Shown here: piece by piece, positions 24,097 to 32,335 of the stretch
Numbering within the stretch: the stretch's first letter is position 1
How the letters are laid out: every line of letters begins with the position of its first letter
From: DATARH01 sp963705325
GTDB taxonomy: Bacteria > Pseudomonadota > Alphaproteobacteria > ATCC43930 > CGMCC-115725
NCBI GenBank assembly: GCA_963705325.1
Contig: OY970069.1
Coordinates: 62,001 to 126,000, forward strand
Direction of reading: 5' to 3'
DNA length: 64,000 nucleotides
Made by a program: the position numbers and the translations under genes
Notes under the pieces: generated by a model
Told to the model about the DNA's origin: nothing
Databases searched by the model: none
The model's input: only the letters and a program-made list of their open reading frames with translations

Positions 24097-24188
24097 CCCT
24101 CCCCCGGGCTTGACCCGGGGGCCCACGTCTTTCCGCGCGGCAATGGAACAGGAAGACGTGGATGGCTGGATCAAGTCCAGCCAAGGGG
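24097..24188. repeat. Dispersed two-hairpin repeat, copy 1 (cobO-cobQ spacer)
   Basis: The left hairpin is CCCCCGGG-CTTGA-CCCGGGGG followed by CCCACGTC. The right part is GAAGACGTGGATGGCTGGA-TCAAG-TCCAGCCAAGGGG. GACGTGG in the right part also pairs with CCCACGTC in the left. A nearly identical copy lies at 43606-43697 in an unrelated operon, and a half copy lies at 9725-9760. Confidence 0.8.
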
Positions 24189-24212
24189 ATTTTTATCGGG
24201 ACCATTTCGCTT

Positions 24213-25697
24213 ATGACCCGCGCTTTGATGATCCAGGGAACCGGCTCCGATGTCGGCAAGTCGCTGATCGTCGCCGGGCTGGGGCGGGCGTTCACAGGGC
24301 GCGGGCTCAGGGTGCGGCCGTTCAAGCCGCAGAATATGTCGAACAACGCCGCGGTGACGGCGGATGGTGGCGAGATCGGCCGCGCCCAGGCGCTGCAAGC
24401 ACGCGCTTGCGGGGTCGCGCCAAGCGTCGACATGAACCCGGTGTTGCTCAAACCGCAGGCTGGAAACTCGGCGCAGATCGTCATCTGCGGCGAGGTGCTG
24501 CGCTCGGCTTCGGCGCGGGAGTACCGCGCGCTGGCGCCGTCGCTGCTACCGGTGGTGCTGGCGGCCTTCGCCCGCAACTCGGCCGACGCGGATCTCGTGC
24601 TGGTCGAAGGCGCCGGCAGCCCGGCGGAGATCAATCTGCGCCCGGGCGACATCGCCAATATGGGCTTCGCCGAGGCGGCGGACGTTCCGGTGACGCTGAT
24701 CGGCGACATCGACCGCGGCGGCGTGATTGCGCAGCTCGTCGGCACCCACGCGCTGCTGTCCGCCGCCGAGCGGGGGCGGCTCGCCGGCTACATCGTCAAC
24801 AAGTTCCGCGGCGACCCGCGCCTCTTCGACGGCGGGATCGCCGCGATCACCGAGCGCACCGGCCTTACCTGCTTCGGCGTCGTGCCGTGGTTTCCCGAAG
24901 CGCATCTGCTGCCGGCGGAAGACAGCATGGCGCTGACCACCCCCACTCTCCCCCGCTCGCGGGGGAGGGAGATAAAGATAGCGGTGCCGCGGCTGCCACA
25001 CATCGCCAATTTCGACGATCTCGACCCACTGCGCGCCGAGCCGGCGGTCGAGCTGGTGTTCGTGCGGCCGGGACAGGCACTGCCCGGCGACGCGGCGCTC
25101 GTCATCGTGCCGGGATCGAAGGCGACGTTGGCCGATCTCGCGGCGCTGCGCCGCGCGGGCTGGGACATCGACATCGCCGCACACCGCCGTAGGGGCGGCC
25201 ATGTGCTGGGAATTTGCGGCGGTTATCAGATGCTGGGGCAGAGCATCGCCGACCCCGAAGGCCATGAGGGCCCGCCTGGCAACGCAACCGGGCTCGGGCT
25301 GCTCGACATCGACACCACGCTGGGCGGCCGCAAGCAGCTCGGCTTGGTGAACGGCGCCGATATCGTGAGCGATGCGCCGATCGCCGGCTACGAGATGCAT
25401 CTCGGCGAGACCACCGGCCCGGGCCTCGCGCGGCCGATGCTGCGGCTGGGCGACCGGCCTGACGGCGCGGTCAGCGCCGATGGGAAAATCGCCGGCTGCT
25501 ATCTGCACGGTCTCTTCGCCAGCGACGAATTTCGCCGCGCGTTTCTCGCCCGGCTTGGCGCGGCGCCGAGCACGCTCGCCTACGAGGCCTCGATCGACGC
25601 GACACTCGACCGGCTTGCCGAGCATCTCGCGGCGAGCCTCGATCTTGACGCAATCCTCGCCGCCGCGCGGCCGCCGCGCCTCACCCGGGCTGCGTAA
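24213..25697 (+). CDS. cobQ: Cobyric acid synthase
   Basis: The 494-residue enzyme amidates four carboxylates of adenosylcobyrinic acid a,c-diamide using glutamine and ATP. The N-terminal ATPase part has MIQGTGSDVGKSLIVAGL and RPFKPQNMSNNAAVT. The glutaminase part has the nucleophile in LGICGGYQMLG and the His in GCYLHGLFASDEFR. Between ATPase and glutaminase, residues about 240-253 (TTPTLPRSRGREIK) are encoded by a palindromic repeat at 24946-24969 and are absent from ordinary relatives, which go straight into KIAVPRLPHIANFDDLDPL. The ATG at 24213 begins the conserved MTRALMIQGTGS. The 3' end overlaps cbiB by 17 bases. Confidence 0.95.
   Translation: MTRALMIQGTGSDVGKSLIVAGLGRAFTGRGLRVRPFKPQNMSNNAAVTADGGEIGRAQALQARACGVAPSVDMNPVLLKPQAGNSAQIVICGEVLRSASAREYRALAPSLLPVVLAAFARNSADADLVLVEGAGSPAEINLRPGDIANMGFAEAADVPVTLIGDIDRGGVIAQLVGTHALLSAAERGRLAGYIVNKFRGDPRLFDGGIAAITERTGLTCFGVVPWFPEAHLLPAEDSMALTTPTLPRSRGREIKIAVPRLPHIANFDDLDPLRAEPAVELVFVRPGQALPGDAALVIVPGSKATLADLAALRRAGWDIDIAAHRRRGGHVLGICGGYQMLGQSIADPEGHEGPPGNATGLGLLDIDTTLGGRKQLGLVNGADIVSDAPIAGYEMHLGETTGPGLARPMLRLGDRPDGAVSADGKIAGCYLHGLFASDEFRRAFLARLGAAPSTLAYEASIDATLDRLAEHLAASLDLDAILAAARPPRLTRAA
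24946..24969. repeat. Palindromic element inside the cobQ reading frame
   Basis: CTCCCCCGC-TC-GCGGGGGAG (stem 24948-24956 with 24959-24967) is flanked by CCCCACT and GGA. The same element type occurs outside genes at 49722-49745. Here it is read in frame as part of CobQ without breaking the protein. Confidence 0.8.
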
Positions 25698-26676
25698 AAT
25701 GGCGCACCAGAAACGCACCCAGCACCAGCATCGCGAGGATCACGCAGGCGCGAAAATAGAGATTGAGCGCGCGATTGATGTCTTGCGGGGTAGCGATCGG
25801 CGAACCGTCGCCAAGATAGGGGTCGTTGACGAGGCCTTCGGGATAGTGCCGCGGCCCCGCCAGCGCGATGCCGAGCGCGCCGGCCATCGCCGCCTCGGGC
25901 CAACCGGCATTGGGCGAGCGATGCTTGCGTCCGTCGCGCAACATAACACGAAGCGCACCCACCGCCGAATGCTGGCGATCGAACATCGCCGCGACGACGA
26001 GCAGGAGACCCGTGACCGGCGCCGGGATCAGGTTCAGCACATCGTCGAGCCGCGCCGCCGCCCAGCCGAAGGCAAGATAACGCTCGCTCTTATGGCCGAT
26101 CATGCTGTCGAGCGTATTCGCCATCTTGTAGGCGAAGATCCCCGGCAGCCCGAGCAGCAGATACCAGAAGACCGGCGCCACGACGCCGTCGCTGAAATTT
26201 TCCGCCAGGCTCTCGATCGCCGCGCGCGCGACCCCGGCGCCGTCGAGGCTTTCGGGGTCGCGGCCGACGATCTGGCTCACCGCGAGCCTTCCCGAGATAA
26301 GCCCGCCATGGATCAACGCGGTGCTGACCGCCGCGACATGGTTGTAAAGGCTGCGCTGCGCCACCAGCACGCCGATGACGAACGCCTTGGCCGCGGCGCC
26401 GGCTACGCTGTCGGCGCACAGCCATTGGATCAGCCAGCCCAGCCCGGCCGCCGCGCCGACCAAGGCGACCACCGTCACCACCCCGCGGAACCGGCGTACG
26501 GCGGCGCTGCGGATCGGGCGGTTGAGGCGCGTCTCGAAGAACTGGATCGTGCGCCCCGCCAAGACAACCGGATGCGGCACATGGCGGAACATCGGCCCCA
26601 TATCGCCGCACAGCGCGTCGATGGCGAGGCCGATATAGAGCAGCAACAACTTATCGTGCAGGCCGGGCAGGTTCAT
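25681..26676 (-). CDS. cobD: Adenosylcobinamide-phosphate synthase CbiB/CobD
   Basis: The 331-residue inner-membrane protein attaches the aminopropanol (phosphate) arm to adenosylcobyric acid. Family text includes HPVVLAGRTIQFFETRLNR, the DGVVAPVFWYLLLGLPGIFAYKMANTLDSMIGHKSERYLAFGWAAARLDDVLNLIPA core (in separate membrane-flanking segments), and SPNAGWPEAAMAGALG. It is called cbiB in Salmonella. It is convergent with cobQ (17-base overlap), and its start is only 29 bases from the divergent cbiX start, so promoters must reach into coding sequence. Confidence 0.95.
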   Translation of the reverse strand: MNLPGLHDKLLLLYIGLAIDALCGDMGPMFRHVPHPVVLAGRTIQFFETRLNRPIRSAAVRRFRGVVTVVALVGAAAGLGWLIQWLCADSVAGAAAKAFVIGVLVAQRSLYNHVAAVSTALIHGGLISGRLAVSQIVGRDPESLDGAGVARAAIESLAENFSDGVVAPVFWYLLLGLPGIFAYKMANTLDSMIGHKSERYLAFGWAAARLDDVLNLIPAPVTGLLLVVAAMFDRQHSAVGALRVMLRDGRKHRSPNAGWPEAAMAGALGIALAGPRHYPEGLVNDPYLGDGSPIATPQDINRALNLYFRACVILAMLVLGAFLVRHFTQPG

Positions 26677-26705
26677 CGCCCGGCACCATACCGGAAGGAC
26701 GAGAA

Positions 26706-27644
26706 ATGACGGAGACGGGGGTGCTGGTTTGCGGCCACGGCAGCCGCGACGCGGAGGCGGTGGGCGAGTTCGAGCTGCTGGCGGCGGCGCTGCGCCCGCG
26801 GTTTCCCGAATACGATTTCGCTACCGGCTATCTCGAATTCGCCACGCCGACGATCCGCGACGGGCTTACGGCCCTGGCGCAGCGCGGCGCCAGGCGCATT
26901 TACGCGGTGCCGGGGATGCTGTTCGCCGCCAGCCATGTGAAGAACGATTTGCCGTGGGAGATGAACAGCTTTCTCGCGGATAATCCCGGCATCGACGTGC
27001 GGTTCGGTCGCGATCTTGGGATCGAGGTCAAGCTGATCAACGCCGCCGCCGAACGCATCGCCGCGGTGTCAGCTCCCATTGGGCCAGGCGACCGGTCCGA
27101 CTCGCTGCTGGTCGTGGTCGGGCGCGGCACCAACGACCCCGACGCCAACTCCAACATCTCGAAAATCGCGCGCATGCTGTGGGAGGGAATGGGGTTCGGC
27201 TGGGCCGAGACCGCCTATAGCGGGGTCGCGCACCCGCGCGTCGACGCCGCGCTCGACCGCGCCGCCCGGCTCGGCTTTCGCCGCATCGTCGTGTTCCCCT
27301 ATTTCCTCTTTACCGGCGTCCTGGTGAAACGCATCTACGCCCAGACCGACGAGGCGGCCGCCCGCCATCCGGAGATCGAATTCGCCAAGGCCGCCTATCT
27401 GCGCGACCACCCGCTGCTGCTCGACGCCTTTGTCGACCGCGTCGCCGAGATCGAAGCCGGCAGCCCGGCGATGAACTGCCAGCTCTGCAAGTACCGCGCG
27501 CAGATCGTCGGCTACGAGACCGAGGCGGGGGCGCCGCAAGAGGGCCATCACCACCACGTCCGCGGCGCCGATGGTGGCCATCACCACCATCATCACGACC
27601 ACGGCCTCGACCATTCGCATCCGCATCGTGAGGCGCGGCGTTGA
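26706..27644 (+). CDS. cbiX: Sirohydrochlorin cobaltochelatase CbiX, long form with His-rich tail
   Basis: The 312-residue protein has two CbiX repeats: residues about 5-125, beginning VLVCGHGSRDAEAV with the metal-ligating His, and about 140-255, with VVGRGTNDPDANSNISK and VVFPYFLFTGVLVKRI. A C-x-x-C (MNCQLCKYR, about 255-263) follows, then a histidine-rich tail (about 280-308). Long CbiX proteins insert Co(II) into sirohydrochlorin, the early-insertion step of the anaerobic route, and the Cys pair belongs to an iron-sulfur site in characterised relatives. Coexistence with CobN is notable. A GGAAGGACGAG ribosome site precedes the ATG. The stop overlaps the TTG start of the next gene. Confidence 0.92.
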   Translation: MTETGVLVCGHGSRDAEAVGEFELLAAALRPRFPEYDFATGYLEFATPTIRDGLTALAQRGARRIYAVPGMLFAASHVKNDLPWEMNSFLADNPGIDVRFGRDLGIEVKLINAAAERIAAVSAPIGPGDRSDSLLVVVGRGTNDPDANSNISKIARMLWEGMGFGWAETAYSGVAHPRVDAALDRAARLGFRRIVVFPYFLFTGVLVKRIYAQTDEAAARHPEIEFAKAAYLRDHPLLLDAFVDRVAEIEAGSPAMNCQLCKYRAQIVGYETEAGAPQEGHHHHVRGADGGHHHHHHDHGLDHSHPHREARR

Positions 27645-28633
27645 GCCTGTTCGACACCTACATCATTGTCGATTGGAGCGCGTCGAACGTGCCGAAGCGC
27701 GGCAAGGACAGCATCTGGATCTGCCGGCTCGGGCCCAACGGCGAGAGCGTCGAAAACCCTTCGACCCGGCACGCGGCGCGGCTCCTGCTTTCCGAGACGT
27801 TGGCGGATGCGATGTTTAGGGATGAACGGGTGATCGCCGGCTTCGACTTCCCGTTCGGCTATCCCGCCGGCTTCGCCAGCCGGTTGGGACTCGCCGGGAC
27901 GCCGTGGCGCTCGCTGTGGGACGAAATCGCCCGGCTGATCAACGACCGCGAGGACAACCGCAACAACCGCTTCGATGTCGGCGCCGATCTGAACCGCCGC
28001 GTGTCGGGCGCCGCCTTTCCGTTTTGGGGGTGCCCCGCAAATTCCGCCGGCGAATTTCTCGGCCCGCGCCATCACCGGGGTCACAACTCAGACGAACCGC
28101 TCAAGGAACGCCGCCTGATCGACGAGTGGATGGTCGGCGCACAGCCGTGCTGGAAGCTAGCCTATACGGGTTCGGTGGGAAGTCAGGTGTTGACTGGGAT
28201 TCCCGTGGTGCGGGCATTGCGCGGCGACAAACGCTGGGCGCATTGCGCTCGCATCTGGCCGTTCGAGACCGGGTTTGGCGTGCCCGATGACGCGCGCATG
28301 GTCTTCGCCGAATGCTGGCCATCATGGTGGAAAGCATGCCCCAGGCTCGGGCCGCCCAACGACAAGGCGCAGGTGCGCACCGTCGCCCGCATCCTCGCGG
28401 CCGCCGACCGCACGGACGAACTAACCTTGTGGTTTACCCCGCCGATCTCAGACGCCAACGCCAAGCCAGTGTTGGCCGAAGAGGCCTGGACGCTCGGCGT
28501 GATGGCGCCGCGGGCCCGCAAACTATCGTCATTCCCGCGTGATTCCCGGGTCAAGCCGGGGGAGGAACCCACAGCAACCGTATCGTCGCTCGCCCCGGCC
28601 CTCGCTTGCAAGGCGGAGACGACAAGTGAATAG
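27641..28633 (+). CDS. Conserved cobalamin-cluster protein of unknown function
   Basis: The 330-residue soluble protein starts with TTG overlapping the cbiX stop (TTGA). The N-terminus, YIIVDWSASNVPKRGKDSIWIC, and the later VIAGFDFPFGYPAGFA resemble the first and middle acidic motifs of RNase H-like folds such as DUF429 proteins (Asp in VDWS, Asp in GFDFPFG). This is pattern-based only. Similar proteins are, to my knowledge, found beside cobH in alphaproteobacteria. The last 35 or so residues (from SSFPRDSRVKPGEE) are encoded by a palindromic repeat (28528-28572) and following non-conserved sequence, so the original C-terminus has probably been replaced. Confidence 0.7.
   Translation: MSLFDTYIIVDWSASNVPKRGKDSIWICRLGPNGESVENPSTRHAARLLLSETLADAMFRDERVIAGFDFPFGYPAGFASRLGLAGTPWRSLWDEIARLINDREDNRNNRFDVGADLNRRVSGAAFPFWGCPANSAGEFLGPRHHRGHNSDEPLKERRLIDEWMVGAQPCWKLAYTGSVGSQVLTGIPVVRALRGDKRWAHCARIWPFETGFGVPDDARMVFAECWPSWWKACPRLGPPNDKAQVRTVARILAAADRTDELTLWFTPPISDANAKPVLAEEAWTLGVMAPRARKLSSFPRDSRVKPGEEPTATVSSLAPALACKAETTSE
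28528..28572. repeat. Palindromic repeat forming the 3' end of the gene before cobH
   Basis: CGTCATTCCCGCGTGATTCCCGGGTCAAGCCGGGGGAGG belongs to the same sequence style as the repeats at 24097 and 43606 (CCCGGG-TCAAG-CCCGGG core, inverted orientation). It is read as residues of the preceding ORF. Confidence 0.65.
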
Positions 28634-28642
28634 GCCGCCGGA

Positions 28643-29275
28643 GTGACCCGCCGCTACACCTACCTGCGCGATCCGGCAGCGATCTACGAGCGCTCTTTCG
28701 CGTTGATCGAAGGAGAAACCGACCTCACGCGCTTTCCCGCGGAGTTGCGTCCGCTGGCGCTGCGCCTTGCCCATGCCGCCGGCGACGCGTCGATCCTCGA
28801 CGATCTCCTCTGGTCGGGTAACGCCGTCCCCGCGGGGCGGGAAGCTCTGGCGTCAAGCGCGCCAATCCTGGTCGACAGCCGCATGGTCGCCGCCGGGATC
28901 ACCGGCGGGCGGCTGCCCGGAAAAAGCGACATCATTTGTACGCTGCACGACCCAAAGACCGCCGGGCTTGCCGAGGCCCTGAAGACCACCCGCTCCGCGG
29001 CCGCGGTCGAGCTATGGCGGCGGCATCTGGCGGATGCCGTGGTCGCGATCGGCAACGCGCCGACTGCATTGTTTCATCTGCTCGAAATGATCGCCAACGG
29101 CGCGCCGAAACCGGCCCTAGTGCTGGGTTTCCCAGTCGGTTTTGTCGGCGCCGCCGAATCGAAGGCGGCGCTGACGACATGCGAGGGCTTCGAGTTCATC
29201 GCGCTGCGCGGTCGCCGCGGCGGCAGCGCCCTCGCGGCCGCCGCGATCAACGCGCTGGCGCGACCAGAGCCATGA
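28643..29275 (+). CDS. cobH: Precorrin-8X methylmutase
   Basis: The 210-residue enzyme moves the methyl group from C11 to C12, converting precorrin-8X to hydrogenobyrinic acid. The catalytic His is residue 44 in LALRLAHAAGDASILDDLLW. Other family text includes PILVDSRMVAAGI, AVVAIGNAPTALFHLLEMI and GFPVGFVGAAESKAAL. The start is a GTG at 28643, and the stop overlaps the cobL ATG. Confidence 0.95.
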   Translation: MTRRYTYLRDPAAIYERSFALIEGETDLTRFPAELRPLALRLAHAAGDASILDDLLWSGNAVPAGREALASSAPILVDSRMVAAGITGGRLPGKSDIICTLHDPKTAGLAEALKTTRSAAAVELWRRHLADAVVAIGNAPTALFHLLEMIANGAPKPALVLGFPVGFVGAAESKAALTTCEGFEFIALRGRRGGSALAAAAINALARPEP

Positions 29276-30480
29276 CCGCGTGGCTCACCGTCATCGGTAT
29301 CGGCGACGACGGGCTCAGCGGCCTCGCGCCGGCAGCGCGGGCACTGATCGAGACCGCCGAGGTGATTATAGGGGGCGAGCGGCACCTGGCGATGGTGCCC
29401 GAGACCGCTGCAGAGCGTCTTCCGTGGAAACAGCCCTTCGCCGACTCGGTCGCCGCGATCGCCGCGCATCGCGGCCGCCGCGTCGTCGTGCTCGCGAGCG
29501 GCGACCCGATGTGGTTTGGCGCGGGTGCGATCCTCGCCCGCCACTTCGCGCGCGAGGAGATGACGGTCCTGCCCCATCCGGGCGCCTTCAGCCTCGCCGC
29601 AGCGCGGCTCGGCTGGGCCATCGCCGAGTGCGCGACGATCACTCTGCATGCCCGTCCGATCGACACGCTGCGCCTCCACCTTGCCGAGGGTTGCCGCGTC
29701 TTGATCCTTTCGGAAAATGGCGGAACACCGCAGGCGGTGGCTCAGCTGCTCGCGGAGACCGGTTGGGGGCCGACCCGGCTGACCGTGCTGGAGCATCTCG
29801 GCGGCGAAGCCGAAAACATCATCAGCTCCAAAGCGCAAGATTGGGGCGACCGCGAGACCGCGGATCTCAACACCATCGCGCTCGAGTGCCGCGCCGCGCC
29901 GGGGACACGGGGATTGCCGCACCTCGCCGGCCTGCCCGACGAAGCGTTCGAGCATGACGGCCAGCTCACCAAGCGGGAAGTGCGCGCCATCACCCTGGCG
30001 GCGCTGGCGCCGCTTGCCGGCGAGACTTTGTGGGATATCGGCGCCGGCTGCGGCTCGGTGGCGATCGAATGGCTGCGCGCAGGGGAACATTTGTCGGCGG
30101 TCGCGATCGAGTGCGACGCGGCCCGCGTCGCGATGATCGCGCGCAACGCCGCCGCGCTCGGCGTGCCGAATTTGCAGATCGTCGCAGGCGACGCACCACA
30201 AGCGCTCGCAGGCCTCGCCGCGCCCAACGCGATCTTTGTCGGCGGCGGTCTAGCCAAGCCCGATCTGCTTCCGGCCCTGTGGCAGGCGCTGCGCCCTGGG
30301 GGGCGACTTGTCGCCAATGTCATCAGCATCGAGGGGGAGCGCGCCGTGCTCGACGCGCAGGCGCACCATGGCGGCAACCTGGCTCGGCTCAGCGTCAGCC
30401 GAGCCGAGCCATTGGGCCGCCGGCAAGCCTGGCGGCCGCTTATGTCGGTTACCCAATGGACGGCGCTCAAACCGGGCTAG
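29272..30480 (+). CDS. cobL: Precorrin-6B methyltransferase/decarboxylase CobL (CbiE-CbiT fusion)
   Basis: The 402-residue bifunctional enzyme has an N-terminal CbiE-type tetrapyrrole methylase (residues 1 to about 205, VIGIGDDGLSGLAPAARALI and LASGDPMWFG). A C-terminal CbiT-type Rossmann methyltransferase runs from about 232 to the end (TKREVRAITLAALAP, LWDIGAGCGSVAIEWLR). It methylates C5 and C15 and removes the C12 acetate carboxyl. The length is that of full CobL. The ATG overlaps the cobH stop. A 177-base gap follows before the GT39 gene. Confidence 0.95.
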   Translation: MTAWLTVIGIGDDGLSGLAPAARALIETAEVIIGGERHLAMVPETAAERLPWKQPFADSVAAIAAHRGRRVVVLASGDPMWFGAGAILARHFAREEMTVLPHPGAFSLAAARLGWAIAECATITLHARPIDTLRLHLAEGCRVLILSENGGTPQAVAQLLAETGWGPTRLTVLEHLGGEAENIISSKAQDWGDRETADLNTIALECRAAPGTRGLPHLAGLPDEAFEHDGQLTKREVRAITLAALAPLAGETLWDIGAGCGSVAIEWLRAGEHLSAVAIECDAARVAMIARNAAALGVPNLQIVAGDAPQALAGLAAPNAIFVGGGLAKPDLLPALWQALRPGGRLVANVISIEGERAVLDAQAHHGGNLARLSVSRAEPLGRRQAWRPLMSVTQWTALKPG

Positions 30481-30657
30481 CAAAGAGCGCGGGATGGACG
30501 GCCCGTATTCAATCGACTATTCGTCAACGCGCAATCGCGAATGCGGGGAGAGCGCTCCCCGGTTGCGCCAAGAACGTTGCGCCAACCGTGCGCCAAATCA
30601 CGAGAAGGTGCCGTTCGGCCTTGAAACCCCACCGTTCCCCGTCGGTCGACGGCTGAC

Positions 30658-32334
30658 ATGGCGCGGATCGCACCCTTTCTCGTCGGCTGGCGCCCCTATG
30701 CGCTCCTCGCCGTGCTCTGCCTGGCGCTTTACCTGCCTGGAATAAGCACGATCCCAGTGCTCGACCGCGACGAGGCCCGGTTCGCCCAGGCAACCCGGCA
30801 AATGCTCGAGACCGGCGATTTCCTACACATCCGTTTTCAGGACGAAGCGCGCAATCAGAAGCCGGCTGGCATCTATTGGCTGCAGGCCGCCTCCGTCGGC
30901 GCGTTCAGCAGCCCGCAATCGACCGCGATCTGGCCGTATCGTCTGCCGTCGCTGATTGGCGCCACCCTGGCCGTGTTGCTGACCTTCGGGCTGGGGCGAG
31001 CGCTCCAAGGCGAGGCGACAGAGGACAGCGCCGCCGCTCCAAAGACCGCGATGATTGCGGCGATATTGCTTGCCGCCTCGTTCGCCACAATGGCAGAGGC
31101 GCACGTCGCCAAAACCGACGCGATGCTGCTCGCCGCGATCGTCGCCGGCCAGGGAGCGCTCGGCCTTGCGTACCTGCGCGCGCACCGTGGTGAGCCAGCC
31201 GGCGTTGGTATCGCGGCGGCGTTCTGGGCCGCCGAAATCGCGGCGATCCTGCTCAAGGGGCCGGTCGCACCAGCGCTGGCGGTGATGACCGGCGTCACAT
31301 TGTCGATCGCCGACCGCGACATGGCTTGGTTGCGCACGCTGCGGCCACTCGCTGGATTGGTCGCGACAGCGCTGGTGGTCGCACCCTGGCTCTACGCGAT
31401 CGAGCGGGCCACCGAGGGCCGATTTCTTGTCGATTCCCTGGGCCACGATTTCCTGGCGAAATTGCTTGCCGGGCAGGAATCGCACGGTGCCCCGCCGTTC
31501 TATTACCTGACGCTGGCGATGATAGCTTTCTGGCCGGGGTCGCTCTACCTGGCGCCGACCTTGATCCGAGGCTGGCAGCACCATGAGCAGCCGGTCGTGC
31601 GATTCCTGCTGGCCTGGATCGTGCCGGCCTGGGTGGTGATGGAGCTGATCCCGACCAAGCTGCCACATTATGTGCTGCCGCTCTATCCAGCGCTGGCGCT
31701 GCTCGCCGCCGGCGCCATCATCGAAGGGGGCGCTCGGGCCGAGTTGGCCTGGGCGCGATGGACGAGAAGGGCCGTGGAGGCGGTGTGGGTCGTTGTCACC
31801 GCGATCATCGGCACGGCGCTGGTCGTGCTGCCGATCCGGTTCGGGTCTGGCGTCGATGTCGCCGGGCCGGTTGCCGGCGCCATCCTGGTGGTCTTGATGG
31901 CGGTATTGCTATGGCGGCGTCCGGGCCCGGTCGGGAGCGTCGGAACACTCGTGGCATTATCCCTCACGCTGTCGATTGCCATGGGGATTTGGGTTCTCCC
32001 AAGCCTCGACCGGCTCTGGCTCAGCCGCGGCGTCGCACACTTGATCGCGGGCGACCCGCCGCCGGCGAGCACTCCGCTCGTCACACTTGGTTACAGCGAG
32101 CCGAGCCTGGTCTTTCTGCTCGGAGGCAAGCTGCGAGTCACGATGGTCACCAGCGCGGCGACCGCCTTGACGGGGGGCGGCGAGGCGCTGGTGAGCGGCC
32201 GCGAGGACGCACAATTTCTGCAGGGGCTGGCGGCACGTGGGATGAAGGCGACGGCGGTCGGAAGCGTGCGTGGAACCGACTACTCGAACGGACAACGCAT
32301 GGTACTGACCCTTTACCGGGTGGAGCCCAAGTGA
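30658..32334 (+). CDS. GT39-family membrane glycosyltransferase (ArnT-like)
   Basis: The 558-residue polytopic membrane protein belongs to the PMT_2 / ArnT group, which transfers sugars from polyprenyl-phosphate donors on the periplasmic side. The catalytic acidic loop after the first helix is IPVLDRDEARFAQATRQML. NQKPAGIYWLQAA and the later KLPHYVLPLYPALALLAAGA are also diagnostic. Likely products are modified lipid A or other envelope glycoconjugates. The gene ends one base before the cobI start, placing an envelope enzyme inside the cobalamin operon. No link to B12 is known. Confidence 0.9.
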   Translation: MARIAPFLVGWRPYALLAVLCLALYLPGISTIPVLDRDEARFAQATRQMLETGDFLHIRFQDEARNQKPAGIYWLQAASVGAFSSPQSTAIWPYRLPSLIGATLAVLLTFGLGRALQGEATEDSAAAPKTAMIAAILLAASFATMAEAHVAKTDAMLLAAIVAGQGALGLAYLRAHRGEPAGVGIAAAFWAAEIAAILLKGPVAPALAVMTGVTLSIADRDMAWLRTLRPLAGLVATALVVAPWLYAIERATEGRFLVDSLGHDFLAKLLAGQESHGAPPFYYLTLAMIAFWPGSLYLAPTLIRGWQHHEQPVVRFLLAWIVPAWVVMELIPTKLPHYVLPLYPALALLAAGAIIEGGARAELAWARWTRRAVEAVWVVVTAIIGTALVVLPIRFGSGVDVAGPVAGAILVVLMAVLLWRRPGPVGSVGTLVALSLTLSIAMGIWVLPSLDRLWLSRGVAHLIAGDPPPASTPLVTLGYSEPSLVFLLGGKLRVTMVTSAATALTGGGEALVSGREDAQFLQGLAARGMKATAVGSVRGTDYSNGQRMVLTLYRVEPK

Positions 32335-32335
32335 G

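Noticed and set aside
27541..27640. Histidine-rich tail of CbiX as a cloning tag or frameshift artefact
   Set aside because: His-rich tails are natural in CbiX and other cobalt or nickel chelatases and chaperones, and the codons continue in frame to a coupled stop/start.
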